A DNA stretch of 64,000 nt, taken from assembly GCA_045594025.1 (NCBI GenBank), contig JAZNXS010000001.1, forward strand, positions 22,533-86,532. Direction: 5' to 3'. The DNA is from Scatosoma sp045594025. GTDB taxonomy: Bacteria > Bacillota > Clostridia > Christensenellales > Borkfalkiaceae. This document shows positions 1-8,815 of this stretch, in pieces. The first letter of the stretch is position 1. Each line of letters starts with the position of its first letter. The notes below the pieces were generated by a model. The model ran no database searches, had not been told where the DNA came from, and saw only the letters and a list, made by a program, of their open reading frames with translations. Position numbers and translations under genes: made by a program.

Positions 1-51
1 AACGACTTTTCCACTCTCTTTACCGTTCGAGGTTAATTTAAAATTCGACAT
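1..51 (-). CDS. 5' end of a probable Asp23/Gls24 family gene (partial)
   Basis: Seventeen codons are visible, starting ATG at 51 and running off the window edge; the reading is MSNFKLTSNGKESGKVV. An AAGGAGA ribosome binding site lies 9 bases upstream, and an extended -10 promoter lies further up, so this is a real gene start. The GKVV after a short polar lead fits the beginning of Asp23/Gls24 (YqhY-like) proteins, and in Firmicutes yqhY and nusB often follow spoIIIAH. The product name is inference from context; the start itself is seen directly. Confidence 0.5.
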   Translation of the reverse strand, partial: MSNFKLTSNGKESGKVV

Positions 52-83
52 TCGAAAAAATCTCCTTATAATATGTCGTTACT

Positions 84-92
84 ATTATAACA
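84..92 (-). promoter_or_regulatory. Extended -10 promoter for the gene at 1-51
   Basis: On the minus strand a perfect TATAAT (84-89) is preceded by TG one base further up (91-92), forming TGnTATAAT. No good -35 box is seen 17 bases upstream, which is normal for extended -10 promoters. The start codon at 51 is about 33 bases downstream. This gives the first gene its own transcription apart from the spoIIIA operon. Confidence 0.6.
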
Positions 93-142
93 TATCTTTT
101 CGAATATTTCTACTGTTTTACAAATATTTTCTACGCTTTTTT

Positions 143-631
143 TTAGCTTTCCGCATAAACGGGCATGATAATTACGTTTCCGGCAACAATTCCCGTTTCC
201 CCTTTCATCATGCTATAAATCGAAAGCGCCGTATCGTAATTCAATTCTGCCGAGTTGATAAACACGTTAACGTTATCCGAATCTGCGGAAACCGAAACGA
301 CCGCGTCCGAAAATCCAAGGGATTTTACCATGTTCTCTAAAATGAGTTCCTTTTCCATCGCCGCTACAATTTCCATCTTCATTTCCGTTGCTTCTTCGTA
401 CTTTTCTTCGCCCACTTCATACAGCGCAATTACGCTATCCAACTGGAGCAGTTCTTCGTTACGGGTAGCCGTACGTTCCGAACGATACGTGGTGAAATAG
501 TTCGCCGTCGTTACGCCGTCATCCGCCGAAGAAACGTTTGTCGAAGTTGCGAAAATAAAGTTAAAAACCGCCGTAACCGCAAGCAACAACACCAACGAGG
601 ACATCAAAATAACTTTCTTTTTGTTTGACAT
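143..631 (-). CDS. spoIIIAH: Stage III sporulation protein AH
   Basis: Last gene of the spoIIIA operon, 162 residues. SpoIIIAH sits in the mother-cell membrane and its extracellular YscJ/FliF-like ring domain binds forespore SpoIIQ across the double membrane, forming the feeding-tube channel. One membrane helix is visible at about residues 8-29, followed by a linker and the family signature around NYFTTYRSER, then an alpha/beta domain to the C-terminus. It is shorter than the Bacillus protein, mainly in the linker. An AAGGAGA site precedes the ATG and only 4 bases separate it from spoIIIAG. Gene order makes the call firm. Confidence 0.93.
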   Translation of the reverse strand: MSNKKKVILMSSLVLLLAVTAVFNFIFATSTNVSSADDGVTTANYFTTYRSERTATRNEELLQLDSVIALYEVGEEKYEEATEMKMEIVAAMEKELILENMVKSLGFSDAVVSVSADSDNVNVFINSAELNYDTALSIYSMMKGETGIVAGNVIIMPVYAES

Positions 632-635
632 AATT

Positions 636-1034
636 TTATCTCCTTTTTACTCTTTTTTTTAAATAAACTTTAACCGCTTTTTCCTCCGTTCCGAGCGCCG
701 CGGCTACCGCCTCCCGAACGTTCATCACTACGCGCAAATCTTTTGCGCCGTCACAGACGACCACTACGTTTGTTATCTTTCCGTCGGATTCCCCAACGAT
801 CACGTTTGCGTCGCCTACTCCGTCGATTTCTTCCAAAAGCCGCATGACTTTTATCTCCGCTTCCGTCGCGCCAAGCGACGCCGCTTCCTGTGCGTCTTCC
901 GTATGGAAAATTTGCCAAGCCGAGAGCAGCAACACCACACCCAGCGCACATACCAACACAATATCCTTCACTCGTCCGTCCACTTTTTTTAGCGCACGTT
1001 GTATCGTCGTTTTTTCCTTTAACTCCTTACTCAA
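636..1034 (-). CDS. spoIIIAG: Stage III sporulation protein AG
   Basis: SpoIIIAG builds the large ring of the SpoIIIA-SpoIIQ complex in the mother-cell membrane. A single membrane helix lies near residues 25-45 and the ring-building motif EIDGVGDANVIV follows. The frame is open to a GTG at 1046, but a GAGG site sits 6 bases before the TTG at 1034, so I start there (about 132 residues); the 1046 start would have no ribosome site. The first codons overlap the 3' end of spoIIIAF by 8 bases, so the two are probably translationally coupled. It is much shorter than the roughly 229-residue Bacillus protein, lacking most of the linker. Confidence 0.9.
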   Translation of the reverse strand: MSKELKEKTTIQRALKKVDGRVKDIVLVCALGVVLLLSAWQIFHTEDAQEAASLGATEAEIKVMRLLEEIDGVGDANVIVGESDGKITNVVVVCDGAKDLRVVMNVREAVAAALGTEEKAVKVYLKKRVKRR

Positions 1035-1509
1035 TTTGCACCTCACTGCAATAATTTTTGCGTAAGTACTCCATCATTTCGCTTACTACCTCCTCTTCCG
1101 CTTTTTTCATAAGTTCAACGCAAATTCGAATGATTTTTATCTCATCGAAATCGTTGTACTTCCCATCGTTTTCCCATAAAAGTGTAATCTCTACGGGAAT
1201 ACCGTACTTGGCGCGAATCTCCTCTTCCAAGGAAATCTCTGCGTCCCGTACCCGCATTTCACTGTAATACTTTATGAAGGTTTCTTGCCCATCTATGACA
1301 GATTGTTTAAAAAATGTCGGCAAATTTTCCACGCTTTGCTGTTTCGCTTGTTTTTGAAAAAACGTAAGCACGGGCGCAATGATCGCCAAAACGCAAACCA
1401 TTCTCGAAACCGCTTTGATAACAGGCGCCGTTTTCCCTTCGGGAAGTATAGCGGTAAGCAGAGCCGATAATAGCACTGCGCCGATTACACTTAATAAGTA
1501 TTCGTTCAA
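1027..1509 (-). CDS. spoIIIAF: Stage III sporulation protein AF
   Basis: 160 residues with two N-terminal membrane helices (about 5-23 and 30-50) and a soluble C-terminal domain of the YscJ/FliF-like kind found in SpoIIIAF. It is part of the SpoIIIA channel in the mother-cell membrane. The start overlaps the spoIIIAE stop by 4 bases, which indicates translational coupling. Identity rests on the helix pattern and on its exact place between AE and AG. Confidence 0.88.
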   Translation of the reverse strand: MNEYLLSVIGAVLLSALLTAILPEGKTAPVIKAVSRMVCVLAIIAPVLTFFQKQAKQQSVENLPTFFKQSVIDGQETFIKYYSEMRVRDAEISLEEEIRAKYGIPVEITLLWENDGKYNDFDEIKIIRICVELMKKAEEEVVSEMMEYLRKNYCSEVQIE

Positions 1510-2705
1510 AATAGAGCCTCCGAAGAATAAATCATCAACATAATCGTCAAGAAATATAAAAACGCCGTAAATAACAATCCAGCCGTGCAGTAATTCAAAT
1601 TTTCCGCAGTTTCTCCTAAAAAATCGGATATTCGGCTTTCTCCAAAGGGTTGTGTAATCGCTGCCGTAATCCGCAAAAGCAGATTGACCGCAATCAATAA
1701 CGTAAGCGGTTCAAACACTACCGCCAACATCAAAAATATACTCATACTCCCCAGCGAATTTTTGATTAGAACACTACCTGCTACCGCCAAATCAAATCCT
1801 CCGGACAAAAATCCGCCGACAATCGGAATCCCGTTCCCTATCGCGTATTTTGCAGCGCGCCTGACAATTCCGTCGTAATTTGCCGCTGTAATGCCTTGTA
1901 AAGTAAAAAATATCCCAAACGCTGAAATGCAGACGCCGATTATCCATTTATTTATACTTTTGAAAAAAGCATTAAACTTGCTGATTTTTAGCTCGTTTGT
2001 CAGGTTTGCAATCATCGAAAATACAATGATGGTCAGCGTAATCGGAAATACAACGGAATAAATCACCGAGACGATATTCGTGGCGAAAAAGCCGACCGCA
2101 GGACGGCATACCGCCGCTGTCAAACTGCCGCCGCTTGCCGCCATCAACGTCAGCATTAGCGGAAATACGATTTGCATTTGCTCTTGCATTGCCGCAACCC
2201 CCTCCTTCGCACTTTGGAAACATTCCGTCAGCACGGCAATTAACGGTATCAATGCCGCTGCGTAGGTAATCAAAAATACCATTCCCGAAGTTGTACGCGC
2301 ATTTGAGCTGCTTTTCATTGTGGAAATCAATCCTGAAAGCAACGTGATCGCCATAATACACGCAAACGCGGGCAAAACGCTGTATATCTTGGAAAACAAC
2401 ACTTTTAGCAGTGAATTTCCTACGTTTTCATAATCAATTGCATCCTCTTTTATGTAATTCACTAGGCGTTCCGCTACGCTTTGATTGGTAAACGCGCCCA
2501 ACTTGTCCACGTAAGCCTGTAGTGCCTTTATATCAAGCTGCTGTAATAGTTCCGAAACAGATTCATTTAAGGTATCTTCTACCGAGTCCGCATGCGCAAA
2601 ATATATCGGCATTTCCATAAAAAATACCATTATGCATAAACTTATAAAAATCAGCGCGATTATTAAACCTGTTTTTCTTCGATCTTTCCAACCAAATCTA
2701 TTCAT
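1506..2705 (-). CDS. spoIIIAE: Stage III sporulation protein AE
   Basis: 399 residues, the main polytopic membrane subunit of the SpoIIIA channel. The N-terminus carries a membrane/signal segment (about 13-35), then an extracytoplasmic helical stretch rich in leucine and glutamine, then six or more hydrophobic segments in the second half. The length matches the family (about 400). It overlaps spoIIIAD and spoIIIAF by 4 bases at each end, the tight packing expected of this operon. Confidence 0.93.
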   Translation of the reverse strand: MNRFGWKDRRKTGLIIALIFISLCIMVFFMEMPIYFAHADSVEDTLNESVSELLQQLDIKALQAYVDKLGAFTNQSVAERLVNYIKEDAIDYENVGNSLLKVLFSKIYSVLPAFACIMAITLLSGLISTMKSSSNARTTSGMVFLITYAAALIPLIAVLTECFQSAKEGVAAMQEQMQIVFPLMLTLMAASGGSLTAAVCRPAVGFFATNIVSVIYSVVFPITLTIIVFSMIANLTNELKISKFNAFFKSINKWIIGVCISAFGIFFTLQGITAANYDGIVRRAAKYAIGNGIPIVGGFLSGGFDLAVAGSVLIKNSLGSMSIFLMLAVVFEPLTLLIAVNLLLRITAAITQPFGESRISDFLGETAENLNYCTAGLLFTAFLYFLTIMLMIYSSEALF

Positions 2706-3097
2706 ATTAACTGTAAAAAACCACGTATTAACGTCAACAAGCTTTCAATAACCGGCAAGGATAGCATCACAATGGTAATTTTACCGCCCAAAACCACTTT
2801 ATCCGCAATGGAAGTACTGCCAAAGTCGTTTAAAATTCCTGCACCAAATTCAGCTAAATATCCAACGCCTACAATTTTTAATAGCAGTTTAATCAATCCG
2901 TTTTCAAGCCCTGTCATTTGCGCAATCGCTGTAAAAACAGTCAGTGTATTTTGTAACATATCAACAAGAAACATCAACATTACGATTACGCCGGTAACCG
3001 TTACGGCAAAAGACAATTCCGGCTTCGTCGGCTTTAATAAAACCGCAGATAACGTCGTGACGAATCCAACGCCGATTATCTTAAATATTTCCGACAT
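2702..3097 (-). CDS. spoIIIAD: Stage III sporulation protein AD
   Basis: 131 residues, almost all hydrophobic, with about four membrane helices. It is related to SpoIIIAC and both act as small membrane subunits near the SpoIIIA export-like complex. A strong AGGAGG site precedes the ATG. The start lies 30 bases after the spoIIIAC stop and the end overlaps spoIIIAE. Confidence 0.92.
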   Translation of the reverse strand: MSEIFKIIGVGFVTTLSAVLLKPTKPELSFAVTVTGVIVMLMFLVDMLQNTLTVFTAIAQMTGLENGLIKLLLKIVGVGYLAEFGAGILNDFGSTSIADKVVLGGKITIVMLSLPVIESLLTLIRGFLQLI

Positions 3098-3127
3098 ATC
3101 TCCCTCCTATTACGTCACACATAACAG

Positions 3128-3325
3128 CTATGAAAAATCGAAGATGCGCTTGATTTCATCAAATAACTCTCCCACCATTCCCACCACCATCATCATGACG
3201 ATTACAAGCCCTACAATACTGACCAACGTTGCAATATCGTCGCGATCCGATTTCTTTAAAATTTGACATATAACCGTGATGATTATGCCGATTGCCGCCA
3301 TTTTGAATAATACGGATATATCCAT
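3128..3325 (-). CDS. spoIIIAC: Stage III sporulation protein AC
   Basis: 65 residues with two membrane helices separated by a short charged turn (KKSDRDD), the usual form of SpoIIIAC. It belongs to the mother-cell side of the sporulation channel. Position between AB and AD and the near-standard length make the call secure. Confidence 0.92.
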   Translation of the reverse strand: MDISVLFKMAAIGIIITVICQILKKSDRDDIATLVSIVGLVIVMMMVVGMVGELFDEIKRIFDFS

Positions 3326-3338
3326 TCGCTTTCACCTC

Positions 3339-3833
3339 TTAAATCATGAGCAGTAATATCAGCAAACCGCATAAAAATCCAAGCTTTATGTATAAATCCC
3401 CATAGCGTTTGCATTGTGTATCCGCCTCGATTTGCAGCTTTTCTATCCCACTTTTTACAGAGGTAAAGTACGCTTTTTGCGACGCGCTGTCCCCCCTGCC
3501 TAACATTAAAAAATAATCTTCTACTACCCTCTTATCTTCTTGCGTTAAAAAGGCGTATTCATGCCCGTCGACAAAAGCTCGATCTTGATTTGAACGTTCT
3601 CCCATTGTCTCGTAAAAAACGTGTAAAAACGCCTCAAATTCCCCTCGATAAGCATATGCGGCTACAAATTCTCGAATCGGACGCCGATAATAGGAAATCT
3701 CACTTAAAAACCGTTCGTTAAATTCTTTTAGTTGCGTAAAAAACAATTTGCGTTGCCGATATTTTTTCGCTAATAAATGTCCACAAAAACTCGTAAACGC
3801 AACTATGCCTACCCCGAATATAAATTTCAACAC
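3339..3833 (-). CDS. spoIIIAB: Stage III sporulation protein AB
   Basis: 164 residues. A membrane helix at each end (about 3-20 and 150-164) flanks a helical soluble domain, similar to GspF-type secretion proteins. It partners with the SpoIIIAA ATPase. The gene starts one base after the spoIIIAA stop, so the pair is cotranslated. Confidence 0.92.
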   Translation of the reverse strand: MLKFIFGVGIVAFTSFCGHLLAKKYRQRKLFFTQLKEFNERFLSEISYYRRPIREFVAAYAYRGEFEAFLHVFYETMGERSNQDRAFVDGHEYAFLTQEDKRVVEDYFLMLGRGDSASQKAYFTSVKSGIEKLQIEADTQCKRYGDLYIKLGFLCGLLILLLMI

Positions 3834-3834
3834 G

Positions 3835-4689
3835 TTAATCTAGCTCCTTACCTTCCCGATTGAATACCCCTTCAATCTTGCCGATTTCTTTCGAATCCAA
3901 AAGAATAAACCTTTCAAAAAGAGATAGAAACCTATCATTTACATAACGCATATTCGAAAAGTGCGCCGACGCTAGTACCATAACCCCTGCGCATACAGCT
4001 TTTTCCAAGGCAGGTAAATCTTTTTCCGATAGCTCGTCCGTGATCATAATATCTGGGCGCATCGCCCGGATTCCTGCTTCAAACGCCGTTGCTTTATCCG
4101 AAAATTTCATAACGTCGCAGCCATTCCCTATCTTTCCCGCGGATATTTCACCTCTCTCATCGCATATTAATATGTTTTTCTTTGTATTTTCGCTGATAAT
4201 TCTTCCTAAATCCCGTAAAATCGTCGTCTTCCCTAAACCGGGCGGCGACATCAGCAATACATTTCGTACTCTGTCTGACATACAACGCCTATATATTTCC
4301 TCTCCACAGCCGATTATTTCGTGCGGAATTCGTATACAAAGCGAGGTAAAGTTGCGTATAGACAACGGTTGTCCCTTTTCAAAAACATATTCCCCTGCAA
4401 GCCCTATTCTTTCGCCGCATTGCGCGGTAATAAACCCTTTTTTGATCTGTTCTTCCACGGAATAAACGGAGTAATTCCCTGCACGATATACGCATTCTGC
4501 TATATCGTCTATGGTGACGCGTATCGCATGCTCTGTTCGCGCTGTTCTTCCATGGGCACTCAAATATTCGTATACGCCCATATAATTGATTGTAACAGGT
4601 CGTTCAGCGCGCAATCGAATTTCATACACGTAGCCTAAATTGACGTGCGACAAGGCATTTTGTATCGTTTTCGGTAAAAATTCTAGCAT
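3835..4689 (-). CDS. spoIIIAA: Stage III sporulation protein AA, secretion-type ATPase
   Basis: 284 residues; the cytoplasmic ATPase that powers the SpoIIIA complex, related to GspE/VirB11. The Walker A motif PPGLGKTT lies at about 149-156, a Walker B-like ILICDER at about 174-180, and an ITDEL motif near 220. The length is slightly short of the Bacillus protein (about 307). It is the first gene of the operon. No clear ribosome binding site is visible before the ATG, and a possible sigma-E promoter ends only about 7 bases upstream. Confidence 0.95.
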   Translation of the reverse strand: MLEFLPKTIQNALSHVNLGYVYEIRLRAERPVTINYMGVYEYLSAHGRTARTEHAIRVTIDDIAECVYRAGNYSVYSVEEQIKKGFITAQCGERIGLAGEYVFEKGQPLSIRNFTSLCIRIPHEIIGCGEEIYRRCMSDRVRNVLLMSPPGLGKTTILRDLGRIISENTKKNILICDERGEISAGKIGNGCDVMKFSDKATAFEAGIRAMRPDIMITDELSEKDLPALEKAVCAGVMVLASAHFSNMRYVNDRFLSLFERFILLDSKEIGKIEGVFNREGKELD

Positions 4690-4696
4690 TTAATAT

Positions 4697-4723
4697 ACTA
4701 TATGCAACAGCTCGTCCATATAG
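4697..4723 (-). promoter_or_regulatory. Possible sigma-E promoter of the spoIIIA operon
   Basis: On the minus strand CATATAGT (4697-4704) resembles the sigma-E -10 box CATACAnT, and an ATAT-containing box lies at 4716-4723. Sigma-E transcription of spoIIIA is established in Bacillus and Clostridia. The match is imperfect and the spacer slightly short, so this is tentative. If correct, the transcript would begin close to the start codon at 4689. Confidence 0.3.
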
Positions 4724-4740
4724 AACGTATTTTAAAAAGA

Positions 4741-4769
4741 AAAACGCTTTCCTTATAGGAAAGCGTTTT
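4741..4769 (-). terminator. Terminator of htpG
   Basis: A perfect 13-bp stem (4741-4753 with 4757-4769) closes a 3-base loop. On the minus strand it is followed by a T-rich run. It lies 18 bases after the htpG stop and separates htpG from the spoIIIA operon. Confidence 0.9.
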
Positions 4770-4786
4770 TTTCTTAATTTTCTTCA

Positions 4787-6613
4787 TTATTTACTATAAT
4801 TATAAAGCAATTCCGCGCTCTTTTCTACAAAGTCCGCCAACTCTTCCGAGGTTAGCTGCTTATAGGAAAGCATGGCAAGATAATAAATTTGATTGACAAT
4901 TACCTTTTGTTTTTCTTCCGTTTGAGATAATAAGCCGGAGATGACAGGATTTGTAAGATTTAATACCAAAGTTGCATTTTTGACGGAATCCGTTGCCTCC
5001 ATGCCGTATAAGCCACTCATCTCCGACATTCTGCGCATAAATTCTTCCACGTTAATTACGGCAGGAATTTTGCCGCTTTTGAAGCGCTCTGCCTTGATTG
5101 CAACCGATTGATTGACCAAATGTGTTTTGAAAAGCTCTATGAGTGCCTTACAATCGTCTTCACAAACATCCTCGCCTTTCAATGCCCCGTCGATATCGGC
5201 GTCAATGCGCACAAAACGGCACTTTTTCGGATTTTTGTATTCTAAATAGCTTACAAAGTGAGGATCGATTAAGGTATCACAAAGAATTGCGTCTAAGCCA
5301 GCGTCTTTAAACATCGCGATATATTGCGCTTGTTGCGCTTCATCAGATACGTAATACACGGCTTTGGGTTGCATGCCTTGTTTTGCGTCCTCCTCGCTGA
5401 TTTCCTCGCCAAGGAAGTCTTCTATGGGCTTAAATTCTCCGTTCAAATTCTTGAAAATTAAGATTTTTTGTACTTTTTCATAGAATTCTTCCTCTTTCAT
5501 GCAACCGAATTTAATAAACGTGGAGATATCTTTCCAACATTTTTCATATTGTGCGCGATCATTATTAAACAAAGACGTCAACTTATCTGCCACTTTTTTC
5601 GTGATATGCTTGGATATTTTTTGCACTTGTTTGTCGTTTTGCAAGAAGCTTCTAGAGACGTTCAGCGGAATATCAGGGCAATCGATAACGCCGTTCAATA
5701 GCATTAAAAATTCGGGAATTACTTCCTTGATATTATCCGCAATGAATACTTGGTTACAATAGAGCTTTACTTGCCCTTTTTCAAGCTGTACCTGCTGTTT
5801 CTTCACCTGAGGAAAATACAAAATACCTTTCAAGCGGAAGGGATAATCCATATTCAAATGAATCCAAAATAAGGGCTCACTGTAATCCATAAAGGTTTCG
5901 CGGTAGAAATTTTTATATTCTTCTTCCGTGCATTCCTTGGGATCTTTCAAATACAACGGCAACGTATTATTGATAGGCTGATCTTTACCGTCGTGTTTGG
6001 GATTTAAATAGATATTTACAGGCATAAACGAACAATATTTACGCAATAATTCGCGAATGCGGTATTCCTTTAAAAATTCCTCTTCGCCCTCGGCAATATG
6101 CATAACAATCTTCGTACCGCGACCGTCTTTATCCGTTTCTTCTACCGTATATTCAGAGTTCCCGTCCGATTCCCATCTAACTGCGGGAGCATTTTTATAG
6201 CTTTTCGTGTAGATTTCCACCTTTTCGGAAACCATATACGCGGAATAGAAGCCTAAACCGAAGTGACCGATAATACCGTCCCCCGAAGCACTTTCATATT
6301 TCTGTAAAAAGTCATTTGCGCCGGAGAAGGCAATTTGCGTAATATATTTTTCTACCTCTTCCTCCGTCATACCAAGTCCGTTATCTTCTACCGTCAAGGT
6401 TTTCGCGTTTTCGTCTACGTATACGTTAATCACGTATTCCGTACCCTCTTTTTCCGCTTCACCCATATCGACCAGTTTTTTATGCTTCGTTACGGCATCT
6501 ACGCCGTTTGCAACGATTTCACGTAAAAAAATGTCTTTATCGGAATACAGCCACTTTTTAATGATCGGCATCATATTTTCGCTTGAAATTTTAATTTTAC
6601 CTTGCTTTGCCAT
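4787..6613 (-). CDS. htpG: Molecular chaperone HtpG (Hsp90)
   Basis: 608 residues from the ATG at 6613, chosen because AAAGGAGA lies 7 bases before it; the frame stays open further upstream but without family similarity. HtpG is the bacterial Hsp90, a cytosolic dimeric ATP-driven folding chaperone. GHKL ATPase motifs are visible: REIVANGVDA (about 31-40), DNGLGM (77-82) and GHFGLGF (116-122). The first motif differs from the usual ELISNASDA, so this is a diverged member. Middle and C-terminal domains are present. It is a single-gene unit between two strong terminators; no CIRCE element is seen upstream. Confidence 0.94.
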   Translation of the reverse strand: MAKQGKIKISSENMMPIIKKWLYSDKDIFLREIVANGVDAVTKHKKLVDMGEAEKEGTEYVINVYVDENAKTLTVEDNGLGMTEEEVEKYITQIAFSGANDFLQKYESASGDGIIGHFGLGFYSAYMVSEKVEIYTKSYKNAPAVRWESDGNSEYTVEETDKDGRGTKIVMHIAEGEEEFLKEYRIRELLRKYCSFMPVNIYLNPKHDGKDQPINNTLPLYLKDPKECTEEEYKNFYRETFMDYSEPLFWIHLNMDYPFRLKGILYFPQVKKQQVQLEKGQVKLYCNQVFIADNIKEVIPEFLMLLNGVIDCPDIPLNVSRSFLQNDKQVQKISKHITKKVADKLTSLFNNDRAQYEKCWKDISTFIKFGCMKEEEFYEKVQKILIFKNLNGEFKPIEDFLGEEISEEDAKQGMQPKAVYYVSDEAQQAQYIAMFKDAGLDAILCDTLIDPHFVSYLEYKNPKKCRFVRIDADIDGALKGEDVCEDDCKALIELFKTHLVNQSVAIKAERFKSGKIPAVINVEEFMRRMSEMSGLYGMEATDSVKNATLVLNLTNPVISGLLSQTEEKQKVIVNQIYYLAMLSYKQLTSEELADFVEKSAELLYNYSK

Positions 6614-6660
6614 AAGTAATTCTCCTTTTGAATGAAAATCAACACTTATATATACACAAA

Positions 6661-6694
6661 AAAATCTGCTCTTAATCGAATAAGAGCAGATTTT
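6661..6694 (-). terminator. Terminator of the cmk-plsC-ispH/rpsA operon
   Basis: A perfect 14-bp stem (6661-6674 with 6681-6694) around a 6-base loop, followed on the minus strand by seven T. It lies about 34 bases after the ispH/rpsA stop and just upstream of htpG, whose promoter must therefore sit between this stem and 6613. Confidence 0.92.
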
Positions 6695-6727
6695 CATTTA
6701 TTTTATAGTATTATTCGCCTAAAACAA

Positions 6728-8812
6728 TCAGGAGTTCTTGCTAAGAAGATCTGCGATAGATACGCCGCCAATACCGCCTTCGTTCCATTCGGTAACTTCA
6801 TCAACGGGCTTGGGAGCTCTAGGCTTTCTGGGCGCTCTTTCTTTTACTTCTTCGCCGTCTTCTGCCTTAGGAGCTCTGGGCTTTCTTTCAAGATTTTCGG
6901 GCTTGGGTTCAAGCGCCTTAATCGAAAGCGTCATCTTCTTTTCTGCACAGTCAAGCTTAAGGATCTTTGCATCGATTTCTTGGCCGATCGTAAGAGCCGT
7001 CGTAGGATTTTCAAGGAATTCGTGAGAAATCTGGGATACGTGTACCAAACCATCGATACCCTTTTCAACTTCAACGAATGCACCGAAAGGTACGATTCTT
7101 ACAACTTTACCGTGAATAACGTCGCCTTCTGCATACTTTTCAGCAGCAAGATCCCAAGGCTGAGCCTGAAGCTGCTTATAACCGATGGAAACCTTCTTAG
7201 ATTCTTCATCAATCTTAAGTACTTTAAATTGATACGTCTGACCGATTTCGAGAACGTCGGTAACCGACTTAACACCCGTCCAGGAAAGATCGGAAATGTG
7301 CGCAAGGCAATCAAAACCGTTTACGGATACGAATGCGCCGAAAGCAGTTACTCTTTCAACTTTACCTTCAACAACGTCGTCAACGTGGATAGATGCAAAG
7401 AATTCAGCTTCTTTAGCAGCTTTAGCAGCTTCTCTTGCATTCTTTTCTTCTTCGAGAATTACACGCTGGGATGCGATGATTTCTTTTCTTCTTTCCGTCT
7501 TGATTTCGATAAGTCTCAAACGGAGCTTTTTGCCCACGTACTTATCAAGTTCCTTTACGAAACCCATACGGATTTCACGTGCAGGAACGAATACGGTATA
7601 AGAACCGAGTTCGGACGTAAGACCACCTTTGTTAAAACCGCTACATACAACCTCGAATTCCTTGCCTTCCTTAATATCAGCAAGCATAGCTTCCTCTTCC
7701 TTGATCTTCGCGATCTGCTTCTGGGAAAGCTTAACGGGATTGATGCCTACAACCATAAGTTCGATTTCTTCGCCAAGCTTAGCGTTGAATTCGTCTTTGT
7801 TGTAAACTTCGCAGTCCACTTCGTCCTTGTCAAGGATAATTTCCTTCTTTGCAAGGGGAAGCAATACTGCAACACCCGAATCGTCTGCCGACGAGATCGT
7901 AGCCGTAATCAACTGACCTTTTTTGAACTTCGGTTGACTGTCCATGTTCGCAACAACTTCTGCCATCGTTGCTTTTGCTTCTGTTTCCATTTCCATCTTT
8001 AATAGAACCTCCTGAGTTTGCGCGTTAGGGGTGCTGGCACCCGTAACAATACCTACCTTCTTAAATTTTTTGATTGTTTTATATTCGAGATCCGCCGAAC
8101 TAGACAAACGAATTACGTTTTGACAATTCTTTGCGCAGATGTCGTAAAGCTTGTTTGTGTTGCTGCTGTTTAAGCCTCCGATCACCAAAATGGCATCACA
8201 TTGTTTCGATAATTCGCGCGCCTCGTTTTGTCTCTCTATAGTAGTATAGCAAATTGTTTTAAAAACTTCAACTGTTTTTCCACACCTATTGTCAAGATTT
8301 TTTATAATTTTTTTAAACTTTTCTTCAGAATAGGTTGTTTGAGCCACTATACAACAGTCATTTTCGGGTAAAATGGAGAAATCTTCATCCTCAGAGGAAA
8401 AAATCCATGCTTTCTCATCACACCAGCCGTTTAACCCCACTACCTCAGGATGCGTCTTCTCCCCGATGATAATAATCGTCTTTCCCTCTCGGTTTTTCTC
8501 GTCCACAATTCGCTGTGTACGGCGAACAAACTCGCACGTGCAATCAACGACTTTGATGTTTCTCTCTTTGCACATTTCGTAGACTTTTTTTCCCACGCCG
8601 TGCGAACGTATAATCAACGTCGCACCATCGGGGACTAAATCCAACTCCTCCACCATCACGATGCCACGATCGGTAATCGTTTGTACGATTTCGGGGTTAT
8701 GAATAATTTCACCGTAGATATACGTATTTTCCGTGTCAATTGACAAAGCGGTATTCACGGCTTTCTTTACCCCATGGCAAAAGCCGCCGCTTTTCGCAAT
8801 TAAAATCTCCAT
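6728..8812 (-). CDS. ispH: Fused IspH (HMBPP reductase) and ribosomal protein S1
   Basis: 694 residues. Residues 1-285 are IspH/LytB, the iron-sulfur enzyme that makes IPP and DMAPP in the last step of the MEP pathway. The cluster cysteines are seen in GGFCHGV (C12), DCTCEF (C91/C93) and TICYTT (C188), and the substrate histidines in IIHNPE and RSHGVG. The rest holds four S1 RNA-binding domains (from about 295, 375, 465 and 545), ending in a basic Pro/Ala/Arg tail with RAPRKPRAPKP. Such IspH-S1 fusions are known in Clostridia, where the S1 part may serve as ribosomal protein S1. The gene follows plsC by 3 bases. Confidence 0.95.
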   Translation of the reverse strand: MEILIAKSGGFCHGVKKAVNTALSIDTENTYIYGEIIHNPEIVQTITDRGIVMVEELDLVPDGATLIIRSHGVGKKVYEMCKERNIKVVDCTCEFVRRTQRIVDEKNREGKTIIIIGEKTHPEVVGLNGWCDEKAWIFSSEDEDFSILPENDCCIVAQTTYSEEKFKKIIKNLDNRCGKTVEVFKTICYTTIERQNEARELSKQCDAILVIGGLNSSNTNKLYDICAKNCQNVIRLSSSADLEYKTIKKFKKVGIVTGASTPNAQTQEVLLKMEMETEAKATMAEVVANMDSQPKFKKGQLITATISSADDSGVAVLLPLAKKEIILDKDEVDCEVYNKDEFNAKLGEEIELMVVGINPVKLSQKQIAKIKEEEAMLADIKEGKEFEVVCSGFNKGGLTSELGSYTVFVPAREIRMGFVKELDKYVGKKLRLRLIEIKTERRKEIIASQRVILEEEKNAREAAKAAKEAEFFASIHVDDVVEGKVERVTAFGAFVSVNGFDCLAHISDLSWTGVKSVTDVLEIGQTYQFKVLKIDEESKKVSIGYKQLQAQPWDLAAEKYAEGDVIHGKVVRIVPFGAFVEVEKGIDGLVHVSQISHEFLENPTTALTIGQEIDAKILKLDCAEKKMTLSIKALEPKPENLERKPRAPKAEDGEEVKERAPRKPRAPKPVDEVTEWNEGGIGGVSIADLLSKNS

Positions 8813-8815
8813 ACT

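Noticed and set aside
6632..8002. 456-codon open frame on the + strand opposite ispH/rpsA
   Set aside because: Phe/Arg-rich product without motifs, overlapping the terminator and a well-supported minus-strand gene.
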